Source: Paulownia fortunei (lineage: Eukaryota > Streptophyta > Magnoliopsida > Lamiales > Paulowniaceae). Taken from it: a DNA stretch of 64,000 nucleotides. Within the stretch, counting starts at the first letter, position 1; every line of letters begins with the position of its first letter. The notes under the pieces were generated by a model, which saw only the letters and a program-made list of their open reading frames with translations, was not told where the DNA came from and made no database searches. Location of the stretch: contig CM033114.1 of NCBI GenBank assembly GCA_019321725.1, forward strand, positions 13,496,278-13,560,277, in the 5' to 3' direction. This document shows positions 10,247 through 21,544 of this stretch, piece after piece. The translations under genes and the position numbers were made by a program.

Positions 10247-12478
10247 TGTTGGATTCGCTATAATCACAAGGGCATGTATAACAAAAAATTTAAAATTTTA
10301 TTAAATATATATTTATCAAATAAATATATCTCCTTGATTCGAAAGTGATTCTGACAATCGTACTTATTTAAATGAATATATAAACAAATATAGTAAATTC
10401 GGATTATACCTTTCAACTACTTCAATTGACGTAGGGAATGAAACAATAAATTATTATATTCCTTCCTTATCAGAACTCACAGAAATCCATGTCCCCTCTA
10501 TCAGCTCTACAATATGAAGAATAACAATGATTAAAAAAATTCGCTAGTATTCTTAAAATTATTTTCTTTTCTAGATCCAAAATAATATTTGCCCTTTAAT
10601 CCAATTGATGGATCAAGAACAACCTTTTAAACACAATAAAGATTAATTCTTTACGTTCTTGAAATTTAGTGAATAGAATATCAAGAAACCTATTGTCTTT
10701 AAAGAACAAGAAAAATAAAAAATTTCGAGAAAACACCTTTTCTTTTCTTGGAGAGAAAAAATAGATGACAAGACAAAATAATTTTCCTAAAAGGCACAAT
10801 GTAATTTTCAGCCCTGCCTATGTATATAGGGGCTGAAAATTCTTTCCCTCTCCAACTCTTGGTGAGTTTGTTAATTTTGAACCACTTCAAAGTTTAATTT
10901 TGGTAGGATTCCAAACAATTATTTTTTTTTCTCTCTCCAATGCATGTGGACTTATTTGAGACTATATTAGTTATCAAGAATAACCTATATATATTCTTGA
11001 TATTGATTTCAACTATTCAAATAATATCAAGATAGATATTAATCAAATATATATCAAATTGTCTCATAAAAATTGGTCATTATATTTAATTATATAAATA
11101 TTATAATTAAATAAATCATATTTATTTTAGTTATCCTCTTCATCTCCTAGTGAGCTTCTTAAGTGATCCGCTTTAATTTTTAGGTTTGAACTTAAAAAAT
11201 TCAAGAATCAATCCAATTAATTTAAACCCACGTTAATCAATCCAATTAATTTATTATAATTTCACTCCAATTAGGCTTCATAATCAAATTAGGTCCAATT
11301 ATTTTGAATAATTTAATTTAATCATTAAATTAAATAAAACCCTCAATTAATTAATTAATCAATATTAACTAATTAATTTTCAACCATTGGAAAAATCTCA
11401 AAATAGAAATTTTGCTTTCCATAAAGATGTGTGACCCTCTTAGCTTCACTACTAAACTAGTAGTGGGTTTACAATATTTGCAACTTATGAATAACATATA
11501 TTCTGATTAATTAATTTAATTAACTAATTCGCTTAGAATTAACTCCTTAATTCTAAGAAAATCACGATCCATGAAAATACCTTGCAAGTAATCATGGCAA
11601 ACTAATCTTAGGTGAAATATCGAGTAAACCTATTTCAGGTATGATTACCATACATGTACGGTCCTTTCGACAGCTAATATCCAAATTGAATCTAGGGCAT
11701 GAATTATAAGTCAAAATCCTAAATAATTCAATAATTGTGATTCTATTTCAAGTTCCAATGATTTCTTTTGAATCAAAATTCATCTTATCATGACTAAGGT
11801 TTCTGAATCATGAACTATAAAAACATAGGAGATTCCCTTGTTAAATAAAAGACAAGTGTCGAATTTTATGTTGGCCACTAACAACCTACATGCACACCAG
11901 TGTAACACCTAACATACCCATTTGTGATTGTTAAACAATCAGAAGATATATCAAAGTGTTATAGGATGCACACAAGGCTACCATCGTGCCTCAAGTCAAA
12001 GAACTAGCCAAATACTATCGTAATATAGAAATTCTTATTTCGATAGGCAAAGCCTCTAGTTAAGAATTTCTTACAAGACATGTTCAGTGTACGTGTTCTC
12101 TAACAAGCACCCACATACATGCACTTACATCTCTGCACTAATTCTAATAGAATACGACATCCTTGTCTTACGAGCATGCATTGTATGTGCGAGTCTTACT
12201 GAGCTATTTGATGTTCTATCGCAAAAAGCCCTTAACTCAGAACTTATTTAAGACCAAAGCTTTAGAGGCATATTTCATGATCGCCATCATATGCACGACC
12301 ATTCTCCGTAGCTAAATTTGGTTTAAGAACTTTATCTAATATGTATAAAGAAAAATGCAAGGCATAAGATAACGAAAATGCTTTTTTATTAATATGATTT
12401 TCAATAAGATTGTCTTTACAAAAGAAAAGAGTACAATACACTTAATCTAATTGGGGAGCTGGACATCCTACTCTATCA
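10247..12478 (-). repeat. copia LTR, right arm (reverse)
   Basis: Read on the reverse strand it starts TGATAGAGTAGGATGTCC (at 12478) and ends GCGAATCCAACA (at 10247), 2232 bp. It matches the LTR at 28468-30689 nearly end to end. A TATA-like CCTATATACATAGG lies at about 10817-10830. It is a 5' LTR, since the primer site lies inside it at lower coordinates. It interrupts the gypsy LTR that continues from 12479. Confidence 0.85.
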
Positions 12479-14099
12479 TTTATGTGATTTAGAATATAAA
12501 GAAAAAATTGTGCTATAACTAATAAATCAAAGTAATAAAAGTACTGAAGATTAGGGATCCGCTCTTGAATTTTGGATAAAGAAATAATTATTTATTCTTT
12601 TTATCTCTTTTAAATGTCACTATTGGATCTATACATAATAAAGGTTTCAATGGAAAAATATTATCAAATAACTCATGCATTAAGGTAATCATGATACTGT
12701 CTTACTATTTGCAAATGATCTCTTAACACCAATACTTATTTATATGATCAAGTATTTATGCACAAGTTTGTCTACAAAAAATTAAGGTTTCACATTAGCA
12801 GTCGGTGGAGTAAAATTACACAATAAGCTAAATGAACCCAAGTATTTGTTGTGCCATTAGTCATAAATAAAAAACTATCACCACAAAATAAGAAAGGTTT
12901 TAATGTCAACACTTATTTATGGGATTAAGTATTTATGCACACTTTTGTCTACAAAAAATCAAGGTTTTATATTAGTAGTCGGTGGAGTAAAACTGCACAA
13001 AGCTAAATGAACCCAAATATTTATAATGTTATTGGTGATACATAAATCAAGAATCACCACAAAATAAGGAGTGTCTCAATTAAAAATTAAAATAATAATA
13101 CAACACACATGAACATTATGCACCTTTATAACCGTTTCTTTTCCTCCATCAAGAATTTCACCCTTTCTTCTTAGCTAAATGAAATTTAAAAGAATAAAAA
13201 TAGAAGAGAAACTAGAGAATACCATTCTATTACTACTAGAAAACTTAGCCTAAAGAAAGACAATAACAAAACTTTATTTCCTCCTCTAAAGGTTTTTATT
13301 TTTCTTGAAAGCCATCTAAGAGCCCTTATTTATAGTAGAAGAGTACCTAAATTGGGATCTCTAAATTCATTCCAAATTCACTCCAAATTAATTTCAAATG
13401 TGCTCTAAATTCAGATATCATTTTTAGATTTGAGTTTTGTCGCACATTCTTCTCCATAAAATCAGCTAGTTTTGAAAAGGTGATTAACATGAAACTGTGT
13501 ATTTCTCTATTAGCTTCATTTTTCAACTTGAATCACCTAATTCCAACTACTACAGAGAAAGTTATGATTGATTTAAGGAAATGTGTAAGTATAAATAGAT
13601 CATTTCCAATGCATACAGTTGGATGGATTTTCCGCTATAATCAATGCTAAATTTTGTTGAGTTTCCAACAATAAAGTTGTAGTTCTATCTCTTGAATTTC
13701 AAATAAAGTAACATTCAGGTCCATAGGAATTTGGAACATAAATTTATGCCCAAAATACAAAAACTGTACAAGTCAGGAAACATGCTTATTTTAAGTCCAA
13801 CAATCACTTGCAAAGTCCAACTGATTTCTTATGTACATTTTCATTTACACATGATGGACTTAGGCAAAAATACCCCTTTTTCTTCTAATTTTGATACTTT
13901 TTTGATCCAATAAAATATTATCACCCAACTTGCTCTCAAAATCTGTTGTCTTCTTTGGGTTTTTTTGGCTCTTTTTATCTCTTTTTTGTTTATTGATTTC
14001 GTAACACAAAATAATAATAAAATTATAACATTAACAAGAATAAAGTAAGGAAAGTATAAAGAATTTGATATAAAAATATATTAAAATATGCACTTATCA
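12479..14099 (-). repeat. 3' LTR of gypsy element (truncated)
   Basis: It aligns with 19452-20990 along its whole length, for example TATTTATGGGATTAAGTATT and GGTCGGTGGAGTAAAA-type phrases. Read on the reverse strand it starts TGATAAGTGCATATTTT. A TATA box in the element's sense (CTATAAATAAG) is at 13325-13335. The distal end is cut off by the copia LTR at 12478. Two similar internal blocks (about 12720-12860 and 12900-13060) show an old internal duplication. Confidence 0.8.
13325..13335 (-). promoter_or_regulatory. TATA box of gypsy 3' LTR
   Basis: CTATAAATAAG on the reverse strand. The same box lies at the equivalent place in the 5' LTR (20230-20240) and the edge copy (63471-63480), so it is conserved through three LTRs. 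Confidence 0.6.
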
Positions 14100-14116
14100 A
14101 ATTCCCCCACACTTAA
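14100..14116 (-). other. polypurine tract of gypsy element
   Basis: On the reverse strand TTAAGTGTGGGGGAATT lies directly against the 3' LTR start TGATAAGTGC. This is the position and composition of a plus-strand priming tract, and the arrangement is common to TR-GAG/Athila-like elements. Confidence 0.75.
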
Positions 14117-15910
14117 CCCTGTCTTGTCCTTGAGCAAGATTAAAACAAAGCTAAACTAATCCACTTTTATAGGAAATCATGATTGCATTTAACATATGCA
14201 ACAAGTCTTTAAACCCCTAGCTGGCCCATAGAGGATGAGTTATAGTCTTGTGAGGGTTTCTAGAGATGATACCCACAAACACCTATGATAACTAACTTCC
14301 AACCATTATTATTAGGAAGCAACAAAATAATGTGGAAATAAAATTAAACAAGTGTTGAATCTAGTACTTAGTCATTCAAAGTCAATACATTTCCACAATA
14401 AGCATACTCAAGTGTGTGTGTGAATAGTTAATGTTAATAGTAACGAAACTATGCATGCTTCAAACAAGTGAAATCCCATAGAACCTTACAAAAACCATCA
14501 CATAATCTCTAATGGAAGAGTTAAACATTATAGGCTCTTCCTTTGGTACAAACCTCTACTACACCGAAGGCACCACACGAAATCAAAAGGTCTTCAACAA
14601 AGGTTATAATGGGGCCAAATGGTTGTGATGTGGTTAAGAAATAACAGGATTAGATGTAACAAAGGTTCTAAAAATTTCATGGAATTAGAGACATAGAGTT
14701 TATAAATAAAGAATTCTCATACTCCACGAATTTCAACACCGGGGCTTATTGTTATTGAATTAGACCTCTCTTCATCATTTTTATTGATTTTGCAGCATCC
14801 CATTTTTAGTTGTAGCCCATAATATTTTTAACACTTTGTGACTTTTATTTTTTGGAAGAGAAACTCCCCCACACTTTTTTTTTATTCCAACCCAAATTTC
14901 TTTTGCAAGCTCACCTTGTCAATGGAATATCTCTTAAGTTCCAAATTACTTTTAGAACAAGAGTAGGATAAGTGTATTTAGGCTAGGTAAGAAAATATGA
15001 TTATCACAGAAAAATATTTATTTATTAAAAGGCTCAAAGTGGCTTACTATACGAGATGTTCTTTTGGAATATCATATGGGGAACAAGTTGATTTAGCTAT
15101 ACTGCTAGAAAGCATAATGCCTTAATCATTTTTAAGTGGTGCTCAATCAGTCATTCACCTTGACAGACAAAATAAAAAGTTCTAACAATCAACCCCTACA
15201 TGTCGAAAATCAAGTGATGATTAAAGCGAGAGCATAAGAACTACCTATTTTGACATGTTTGTCTTCACACTGAATAACACAACTATTTGTGCAAAAAGAT
15301 TTGAGTATAATTATCACAAAAATATATTAACCAAAGAATAATATCAAAGTAAAAAACAACACCCATCATTAATCAAACTACATTATTCGTGCTTAATTTT
15401 AATCATTGAAGTTAGAAGAATATCTACGACTAAAAAAAATTTACAACTCACAAACTTTTGTTAAAAACTTCATGAACTTGCATGTTATGCAAAACAAAAT
15501 AGGAGTACGTCTCAAAAGTGTTAAAGTTACCCTTTACTCTACCACCCTTTTTCATGGACCCCAAAAAAATATGCTAAAACCTTTTAAAAAAAATAAAAAC
15601 TAGAAAAATACACATTGAACACACAAGATATGATATCAACTATCCCCTCACCCAACCTAATCGAGACATTGTCCCCAATATCAAAAATAGATAAGAAAGT
15701 AGAGTTTAGAAGATATCACCTGACATGTGACTTATTGAAAAATAAAGCTGAAACAACACAATATGTACACTATCAGTTGAATAAGGATAAATTTCACAAT
15801 CTAAGAGTTAAATTCATTTTGTGTTTTCAACCATTGTCCTTGTTGGACCAATCCACACGAGCCAAGGCTGCATCAGGTTTTAGCATATATACTAGAAGTT
15901 GATTAATCAG
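14117..15910 (-). other. noncoding 3' region of gypsy element
   Basis: No coding similarity was seen. On the reverse strand there is a second purine-rich GTGTGGGGGAGTTTC near 14863-14877 after an A-run, and GGGGACAATGTCTCGATTAG near 15645-15680, both of a kind commonly seen in the long 3' untranslated regions of these elements. Short forward open frames here (15406-15902) look accidental. Confidence 0.5.
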
Positions 15911-16441
15911 CTAGTCAGGTGTTGGTGCAGAAATGTAGATTTGTCTCGCGGGTGAAATGAAACCTTTTTCCATAACATGATCTATAAAAGAAAGCAATCC
16001 GCTAAAGAAACCATTAGTATTAACAATACTTACAGGTTTCTAGTGAATATTGAGTTGTGCCCAAAAGACAACTTTGAATAATTCCTCTAGTGTACAAAAA
16101 TCATGTAGGGTGATGAATGCATCCGCATTATTTAATATGTTAGGCATTCTGTTCTGAATATGAGATATTTTTAGCTTATCTTCGATGGTCATACCTATGA
16201 TATTCTATACTGTTAAAGGTTTTGAGATAACTCTTAAAACTTTGACTCCTTCTACACGAGCAGAAGTAGCAACACTCCCCACTAACCCCAGACTACCTCC
16301 CCCATACATTGAATGAATTTTTCTTTCTGCTAACGTTCTATCAAGGTTATTGGCTACCCCCATAAACTTACCATTTTTTTCTAGATTAGTTCTACAAAAG
16401 ACACAAATAGAGTTGAACTTGTGAGTGGAAGAGACTTCCAT
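15911..16441 (-). pseudogene. LOG-like: LOG-like cytokinin riboside 5'-monophosphate phosphoribohydrolase, intronless pseudogene
   Basis: LOG enzymes release active cytokinin base from its nucleotide in the cytosol. From the ATG at 16441 the frame reads MEVSSTHKFNSICVFCRTN, then MYGGGSLGLVGSVATSA (family: YGGGSIGLMGLVSQAV), then ADAFITLHDF-CTLEELFKVV, WAQLNIH-stop-KPVSIVNTNGF, LLSFIDHVMEKGFISPA and IYISAPT. That is the whole LOG domain in order. One frame is kept for 177 codons, with in-frame stops at 16205-16207 and in IH-stop-KP. The conserved PGGYGTLEE motif has become HDF-CTLEE, losing one codon and its glycines, so activity would be lost. The family is usually near 210 residues, and the C-terminal tail after SAPT is missing. 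Plant LOG genes normally have several introns and none is present here, which indicates an RNA-derived copy. It lies in sense within a gypsy element. Confidence 0.85.
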
Positions 16442-17319
16442 TTTTGTTTTTTTTGAAAATGAGTTGTGTAAAAATAGAATAAGTACGGTACTATTTATTG
16501 AGGTGTGAACAGGGAATGTATTTGTTGCACGTCTTTTTCTTTCGCTATAAATGTTTAAATAAGGACACAAAGTTTGAAAAAAAATTAACTACTACACATG
16601 AATGTACATGTAATTGTGATTGTGGCTCCTATCTTTCTCTAGTTTTACATCTAGTAACAGCTTAAATGCCCTCTATGAGTTGAGTATATGCTTCCCATCT
16701 AATTTTCTTGTGAACTGGTAAATAGGGTCTTTAATGTCGATTCCCAAGATTATAATGCTCATATTCATCCCGGAAGTGATTCTGCACGATGTACTAATCG
16801 ACATGAATGTATCTCAAGAGTCAATATAATGTCATCTAAAGACAATTTACTCAGTCTATCCATAATGAATTAAATTTTATCTTCTCGATTTTTAGAAACT
16901 ATTTCTAAGGAGCAACACTTTGTGTTACAAGTCCATCGAGCACATTTGTGACAAATTTGCATTTTTTCCCCTTTCATTTTTTTGAATATGTGTTGTTACC
17001 AAAGCCATGCATATATCTAGTAAGCAAGTTTGAAAACACATATGACAACTTACCTGCTACTCTTACCTTTGCTTCAGTTATCCATCGTATATCCTCTGGG
17101 ATGCCCTTATGCATAAGTGTGCTTAATCTTTCAATCTTGGTTTTATAATTTTTTAAAATTGCATTTTTAGGAAGAAAAGAAAATTATTTTTTGAGAGTTA
17201 GAAAAATACCATCCATTTTGAAAAGAACAAGAAAAGAGAATGAGAAAAATATAGAAACTTTGTACAGAGATTTTTGTTTGGGAAACTGATAAGTCCAACT
17301 TCAATAACCACAAAGTATC
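16442..17319 (-). other. spacer between protease and LOG copy
   Basis: No family was recognised. The reverse strand has a TATA-like CAATAAATAG at 16491-16500, about 50 bp before the LOG-like ATG, and A-rich sequence between. Near 16840 a short frame reads MDRLSKLSLDDIILTLEIHS, which looks protein-like but was not identified. It could be additional captured host sequence, including a 5' untranslated region, or decayed element sequence. Confidence 0.4.
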
Positions 17320-17757
17320 ATTATCCACCACTTAACCGGGAAAGGTCCTATATTTAGAGAAACATAAATAGAATGTAGCATAACATTAATTTATGCCCCT
17401 AAATCTAACATACATTTTTCAAATCTAGTCTTACCAATGGTACAAGGGATGGTAAAAGTATTGGGATCCTTACACTTTAGAGGAAGTTTTCTTTCAAGAA
17501 TCGTCGAAACATTCTCCCCCACACTTACCTTTTCATCCCCTCTCTACTTTTATTTGTTAGTACATAGCTCTTTGAGGAACTTAAGCATATTGAGGCACCT
17601 GCTGGATTACATCAAGAAGAGAGATGTTTACCTCCACTTTTAGAAAAGTCTCAAAGATCTCTTTTTCGTGCTCATTTTTCTTAGAATTTGCTAACCTACT
17701 AGGAAAAGGTGGAGGTGTTACATAAGTATGAGAGAGAGGTTTAGGAATGGTTACCGA
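17320..17757 (-). pseudogene. gypsy gag C-terminus and aspartic protease remnant
   Basis: On the reverse strand, PPPFPSRLANSKKNEHEKEI, VEVNISLLDVIQQVPQYA, a frameshift, KFLKELCTNK, VSVGENVSTILERKLPLKCK and then TFTIPCTIGKTRFEKCMLDL lead to GA-stop-INVMLHSIYVSLNIGP. In the family this last part is LDLGASINVMPYSIY, the retropepsin active-site region of TR-GAG/Athila-like elements. The S is now a stop, and the RT that would follow is absent. Confidence 0.8.
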
Positions 17758-18975
17758 CTTTAGATTTTCCTTAGGATGAATAGTCTTGTCAACAACTTTT
17801 CCATTTTGAAGAGTTGTGATTGAATTAGCCTCTCCTTGATTGAATTTTCACCTGAAGAATAAACGTGACACTGAGTGGAAGGAATGTGTTGAGGTTGAGT
17901 AAGAAATTTACCTTTTTCATGAGTACACAAAGAAGTTGTCAGTGTTGAAAGTGTGTTTTTGATCTCATTGATGGCTTGTGAAGTCTGGTTATTGATGTTT
18001 ACTTGTGCATGCATAAATTCTTGCAAAATTTTCACAAAATATTTTGTATGTGAAGTTGGATAAAAAGGAAAGTTTGATAGCTTTTCTGAATGTAGCAGTT
18101 AGGCACGATTATCATCTCGCCTACTAAAATTGAGATGATTACTCCATTGTGGATTGTAAGTTTTACAATATGGAGAATGAAAAGGCTTTTTGAATGTGTT
18201 CATGATATTTGCTTGTGTTGGAATATTTAGGCATTTATTGGTGAAGTGTCCCACAAGTTCACAAATTCTACAAACTTCTTCATCTTGCATAGATCTGATT
18301 TCCTTTACTTTTTTAGTTTCATGACCTCAACTTTTCTTGTTAAACTAGTAATCTTAGCATTTAGATTATCTTCTTGACTAAGTTAATATTTTTTCTTTAT
18401 TACTATTAGCAAGATTAGATCTAATAGAACGTTCAGAATAATTAATATTGTCCCATGATTGAGAGTTTTCTGTCAAATGATCTAGATATTCTAGAAATTC
18501 ATCAAGTTCTTTATCAAAAAACTCATCATTACACATTGTTTCAACAAATTATTTTGTTTCAGGAGTTAAACCTTGATAAAAGAAATTAATTAAGTTTAAT
18601 TTTTCAAAACCATGATGTGGGCATGAATTCAACAAATCTTTAAATCTTTCCCAACATTGAAAGAAAACTTTATTAGAATTTTGAGAAAAATTTTGGATTT
18701 GTATTTTCAAAATATTAGTTTTATGAGTTGGAAAGTTTTTTTTCAAAAATTCAACTTACATTTCTTGTCAAGTGCCAACTAACCTATGTTTTAAAGAGTT
18801 AATCCAAGTTTTTGCTTTATCTTTTATAGAAAAAGGAAAGAATTTGAGCTTAATGATCTCATTTGTACAAGTTTGATATTCAAAAGTGGCACATACTTCA
18901 TCGAATTTTTTTAGATGCAAGTAAGGGTATTCAGAGTCTAAACCATGAAAATTAGGAAGTAAAGGGATCATACCT
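17758..18975 (-). pseudogene. gypsy Gag (retrotrans_gag domain)
   Basis: The N-terminal part starts MIPLLPNFHGLDSEYPYLHL (18971) and continues with FDEVCATFEYQTCTNEIIKL and DKAKTWINSLKHR. Downstream, NSNKVFFQCWERFKDLLNSC and HHGFEKLNLINFFYQGLTPE complete the conserved Gag core. A CCHC-like knuckle CRICELVGHFTNKC (about 18230-18275) is followed by the usual NPQWSNHLNFS. The last segment has the QTSQAINEIKNTLSTLTTSL coiled region (about 17920-17985). Several frameshifts and stops separate the pieces. The order and content match TR-GAG/Athila-like gag. Confidence 0.85.
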
Positions 18976-19296
18976 GACTTGAATCGAAAGTGATTTGCAT
19001 TAAGAGAAAAAATAAAATAAGAAGAAGAAGAATTTCGAGGAGATTACAAGTAATAACACATTATACGCACCTGTTGATTAACATTTTTATTTTCACTCAT
19101 GGTGGAAGTGTGTGGAGGTGACTCAAACAAGTTTCCAACCAAAGTTTTAGAATTATTTCTAACTAAACAACAAGAATTATGATTACGAAACAATATTTAA
19201 AAATCATAAAGAATATGAACATATAACCATAAAGAAAACAAACATACAATAATTACAAACAAAAAATATTTACAAACTTTAATGCTTACCTTGCCT
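18976..19296 (-). other. gypsy element leader
   Basis: Short noncoding, A-rich interval between primer site and gag start; nothing else recognised. Confidence 0.5.
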
Positions 19297-19314
19297 TCCC
19301 CGACAACGGGGCAA
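19297..19314 (-). promoter_or_regulatory. primer-binding site, tRNA-Asp type
   Basis: The reverse complement is TTGCCCCGTTGTCGGGGA, three mismatches from the TGGCGCCGTTGCCGGGGA used by TR-GAG/Athila-like elements. It sits 8 bp inside the inferred LTR end. Confidence 0.75.
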
Positions 19315-19322
19315 CAATAACT

Positions 19323-20990
19323 TACTACAACTTTAATGTTGCAAACTCAAGTACAGGATGTGTCAAGTAATAATTTTTTCGGGAGTCCGGGGTTGATCCA
19401 CAGTAAAGTTGTTTAAAGTTTTTAGGATTATGTTTCTTAATAGATGGGTTTTATGTGGTTTAAAATATAAAGAGGAATCTATTCTATAACTAAGAAATCA
19501 AAGTAATGAAAGTATTGAGGATTAGGAATTCGCTCTTGAGTTTTGGATATTTATTCTTTTTACCTCTTGTATGCATCAAAGTAATCATGATATTGTTTTA
19601 CTGTTTGCAAATTATCTTTTAACACCAATACTTATTTATGGGATCAAGTATTTATGCGCACCTTTGTCTACAACAAATTAAGATTTCACATTAGCAGTCG
19701 GTGGAACAAAATCATACAATAAGCTAAATGAACCCAAGTATTTGTTGTGTCGTTGGTGATATGATCACAAAATAAGAAGGGTTTTAACACCACCACCTAT
19801 TTATATGATTAAGTAATTATGTATACATTTATCTACAATAAATCAAAGTTTCACATTAGCAATCGGTGGAGTAGAACCATACAATAAGATAAATGAACCC
19901 AAGTATTTTTTATTCTATTGGTTATACATAAATTAAGAATCACCACAAAATAAGGGGATTTCAATCAAAAAATAAAATGATAATACAACACACCTGAATA
20001 TTTTGCACTTTTATAGCCATTCATCTTCCTCCATCAAAAGGTTCACCCTTTCTCCTCGACTAAATGAAATTAGAAATGTATAATAAAAGTAGAAAATACT
20101 AAAAATAGAAGATAAACTAGATAATACATTTCTATTACTACTAGAAAACTTAGCCTAAAGAAAGAGAACAATAAAACTTTCTTTCCCCTCTAAGGGTTTT
20201 TATTTTTCTTGATTGTCATCTAAGAGCCCCTATTTATAGTAGAAGAGTGTCTAAATTGGTATCTCCAAATGCCCTCCAAATTAACTTTAAATGTGCTTTA
20301 AATTCACATGTCATTTTCATATCTGAATTTTGTCGCACATGTTTCTCCATGAAATCATCTGATTTTAGATATGTGATCAATATGAAAGTTGTGTATTTAT
20401 CTGTTATCTTTAATTTTCAACTTAAGTCACCTAATTCCAACCATTAGACAGAATGTTATGCTTGATTTAAAGAAATGTATCCGTATAGATAAATCATTTC
20501 CAATGCACACATTTGGATGAATTTTCTGGTATAATCAAAGCTGAATTAGGTTGAGCTTCCAACTGGAAAGTTATAGTTCTATCTCTTCGCTTTTAAATGA
20601 AGTAAGATTTAGGTACATAGGAATTTTGAAAATGGAGTTATACCTAAATTATGAAAATTGTACAAGTTTAGAAATATACTTATTTTGAGCCCAACAATCA
20701 CTCGCAAAGTCCAAATAAGTTCTTGCATATATTTTAATCTACACATGAGCAACTTAGCCAAAAATGGTTGTTTTATTTTATTTTGATACTTCTTTGATCC
20801 AATAAAATATTATCTCATAACTTGCTCATGAAACGTGTTGTCTTCTTCAATTTTATTTTGGCTCTTTTTGCCCATTTTTTTCATTGATTCCCTAACACAA
20901 AATATTAATAAAACTATAATATTAACAAGAATAAAAAAAGAAAAGTGTAAAGAATTTGATACAAAAATATGTGAAAATATGTACTTATCA
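19323..20990 (-). repeat. 5' LTR of gypsy element
   Basis: Read on the reverse strand it starts TGATAAGTACATATTTT (20990) and ends AAAGTTGTAGTA (19323), 1668 bp. The edge copy at 62674 ends GTTGTAGCA, supporting this terminus. TATA box CTATAAATAGG at 20230-20240. Apart from the truncated distal end it matches 12479-14099 throughout with many substitutions, so the insertion is not recent. Confidence 0.8.
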
Positions 20991-21544
20991 CTTGTTATAA
21001 CAACCATTTTTGTTCAAATCGATAGTATTTGTTGGAGTAGTCTACTCGTCATTGTCTTTGTTATCGACTCTCTTTCATCCTTTTCAAGGTGTTAGCATAG
21101 CATAGAGTTAGTTGTAGTGTGGACTTAGTTGATGCTCTTGATCAAGGTATGAAGCATTGATTCTTTGTGATATGATACAGAGCTGGCTGATGTCGTTAGT
21201 CAAGTCTACTAATTAGGATATTGCATTTGTTTAACCCTTTCTTTATCTTCCTCTCGGGGTTGTACCAGTTGTCATTTATCCTTACTTCTATTGTCATCTT
21301 CACTTTACATATTCTTGAAGTTGGAGCCTCCTCTTTCTTGAATGAGTAAAATAATAACTTTTTGTGAAAGATCGTGTGTGAGTAGCTTGGCTGCTAACTT
21401 CCTATTTATTGTGAAGCCTTCTTATCTCTGCTTGATCCTAACTTTAGTAGATGTTTAGATTTCTACAAGGAAATATGGCTGACAATACCTTTTTTACTGC
21501 TCGTATGATAACTATTCTAGGGGATATAGTGAATTCTACTTTAT

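Larger units (their letters stand above)
12479..20990 (-). mobile_element. TR-GAG/Athila-like gypsy element carrying a LOG gene copy
   Basis: A reverse-strand LTR retrotransposon. In element order it has a 5' LTR (19323-20990), an Asp-type primer site (19297-19314), gag (17758-18975), a protease remnant (17320-17757), a LOG-like host gene copy (15911-16441), a long noncoding tail, a polypurine tract (14100-14116) and a 3' LTR (12479-14099). No RT, RNase H or integrase was seen, so it would have been non-autonomous. The 3' LTR lost about 130 bp where the copia LTR abuts it. The 5 bp beyond the 5' LTR are CTTGT; the partner is lost. Confidence 0.8.

Noticed and set aside
12479..12483. Search for a target duplication pairing the left copia LTR (CTAAG at 1572-1576) with the right LTR (TTTAT at 12479-12483)
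   Set aside because: The two 5-mers do not match and the LTRs face opposite ways, so they are not the two ends of one simple insertion.
15406..15902. Two forward open frames of 65 and 95 codons next to the LOG copy
   Set aside because: They are antisense to the gypsy element in its noncoding tail and show no recognisable domain.
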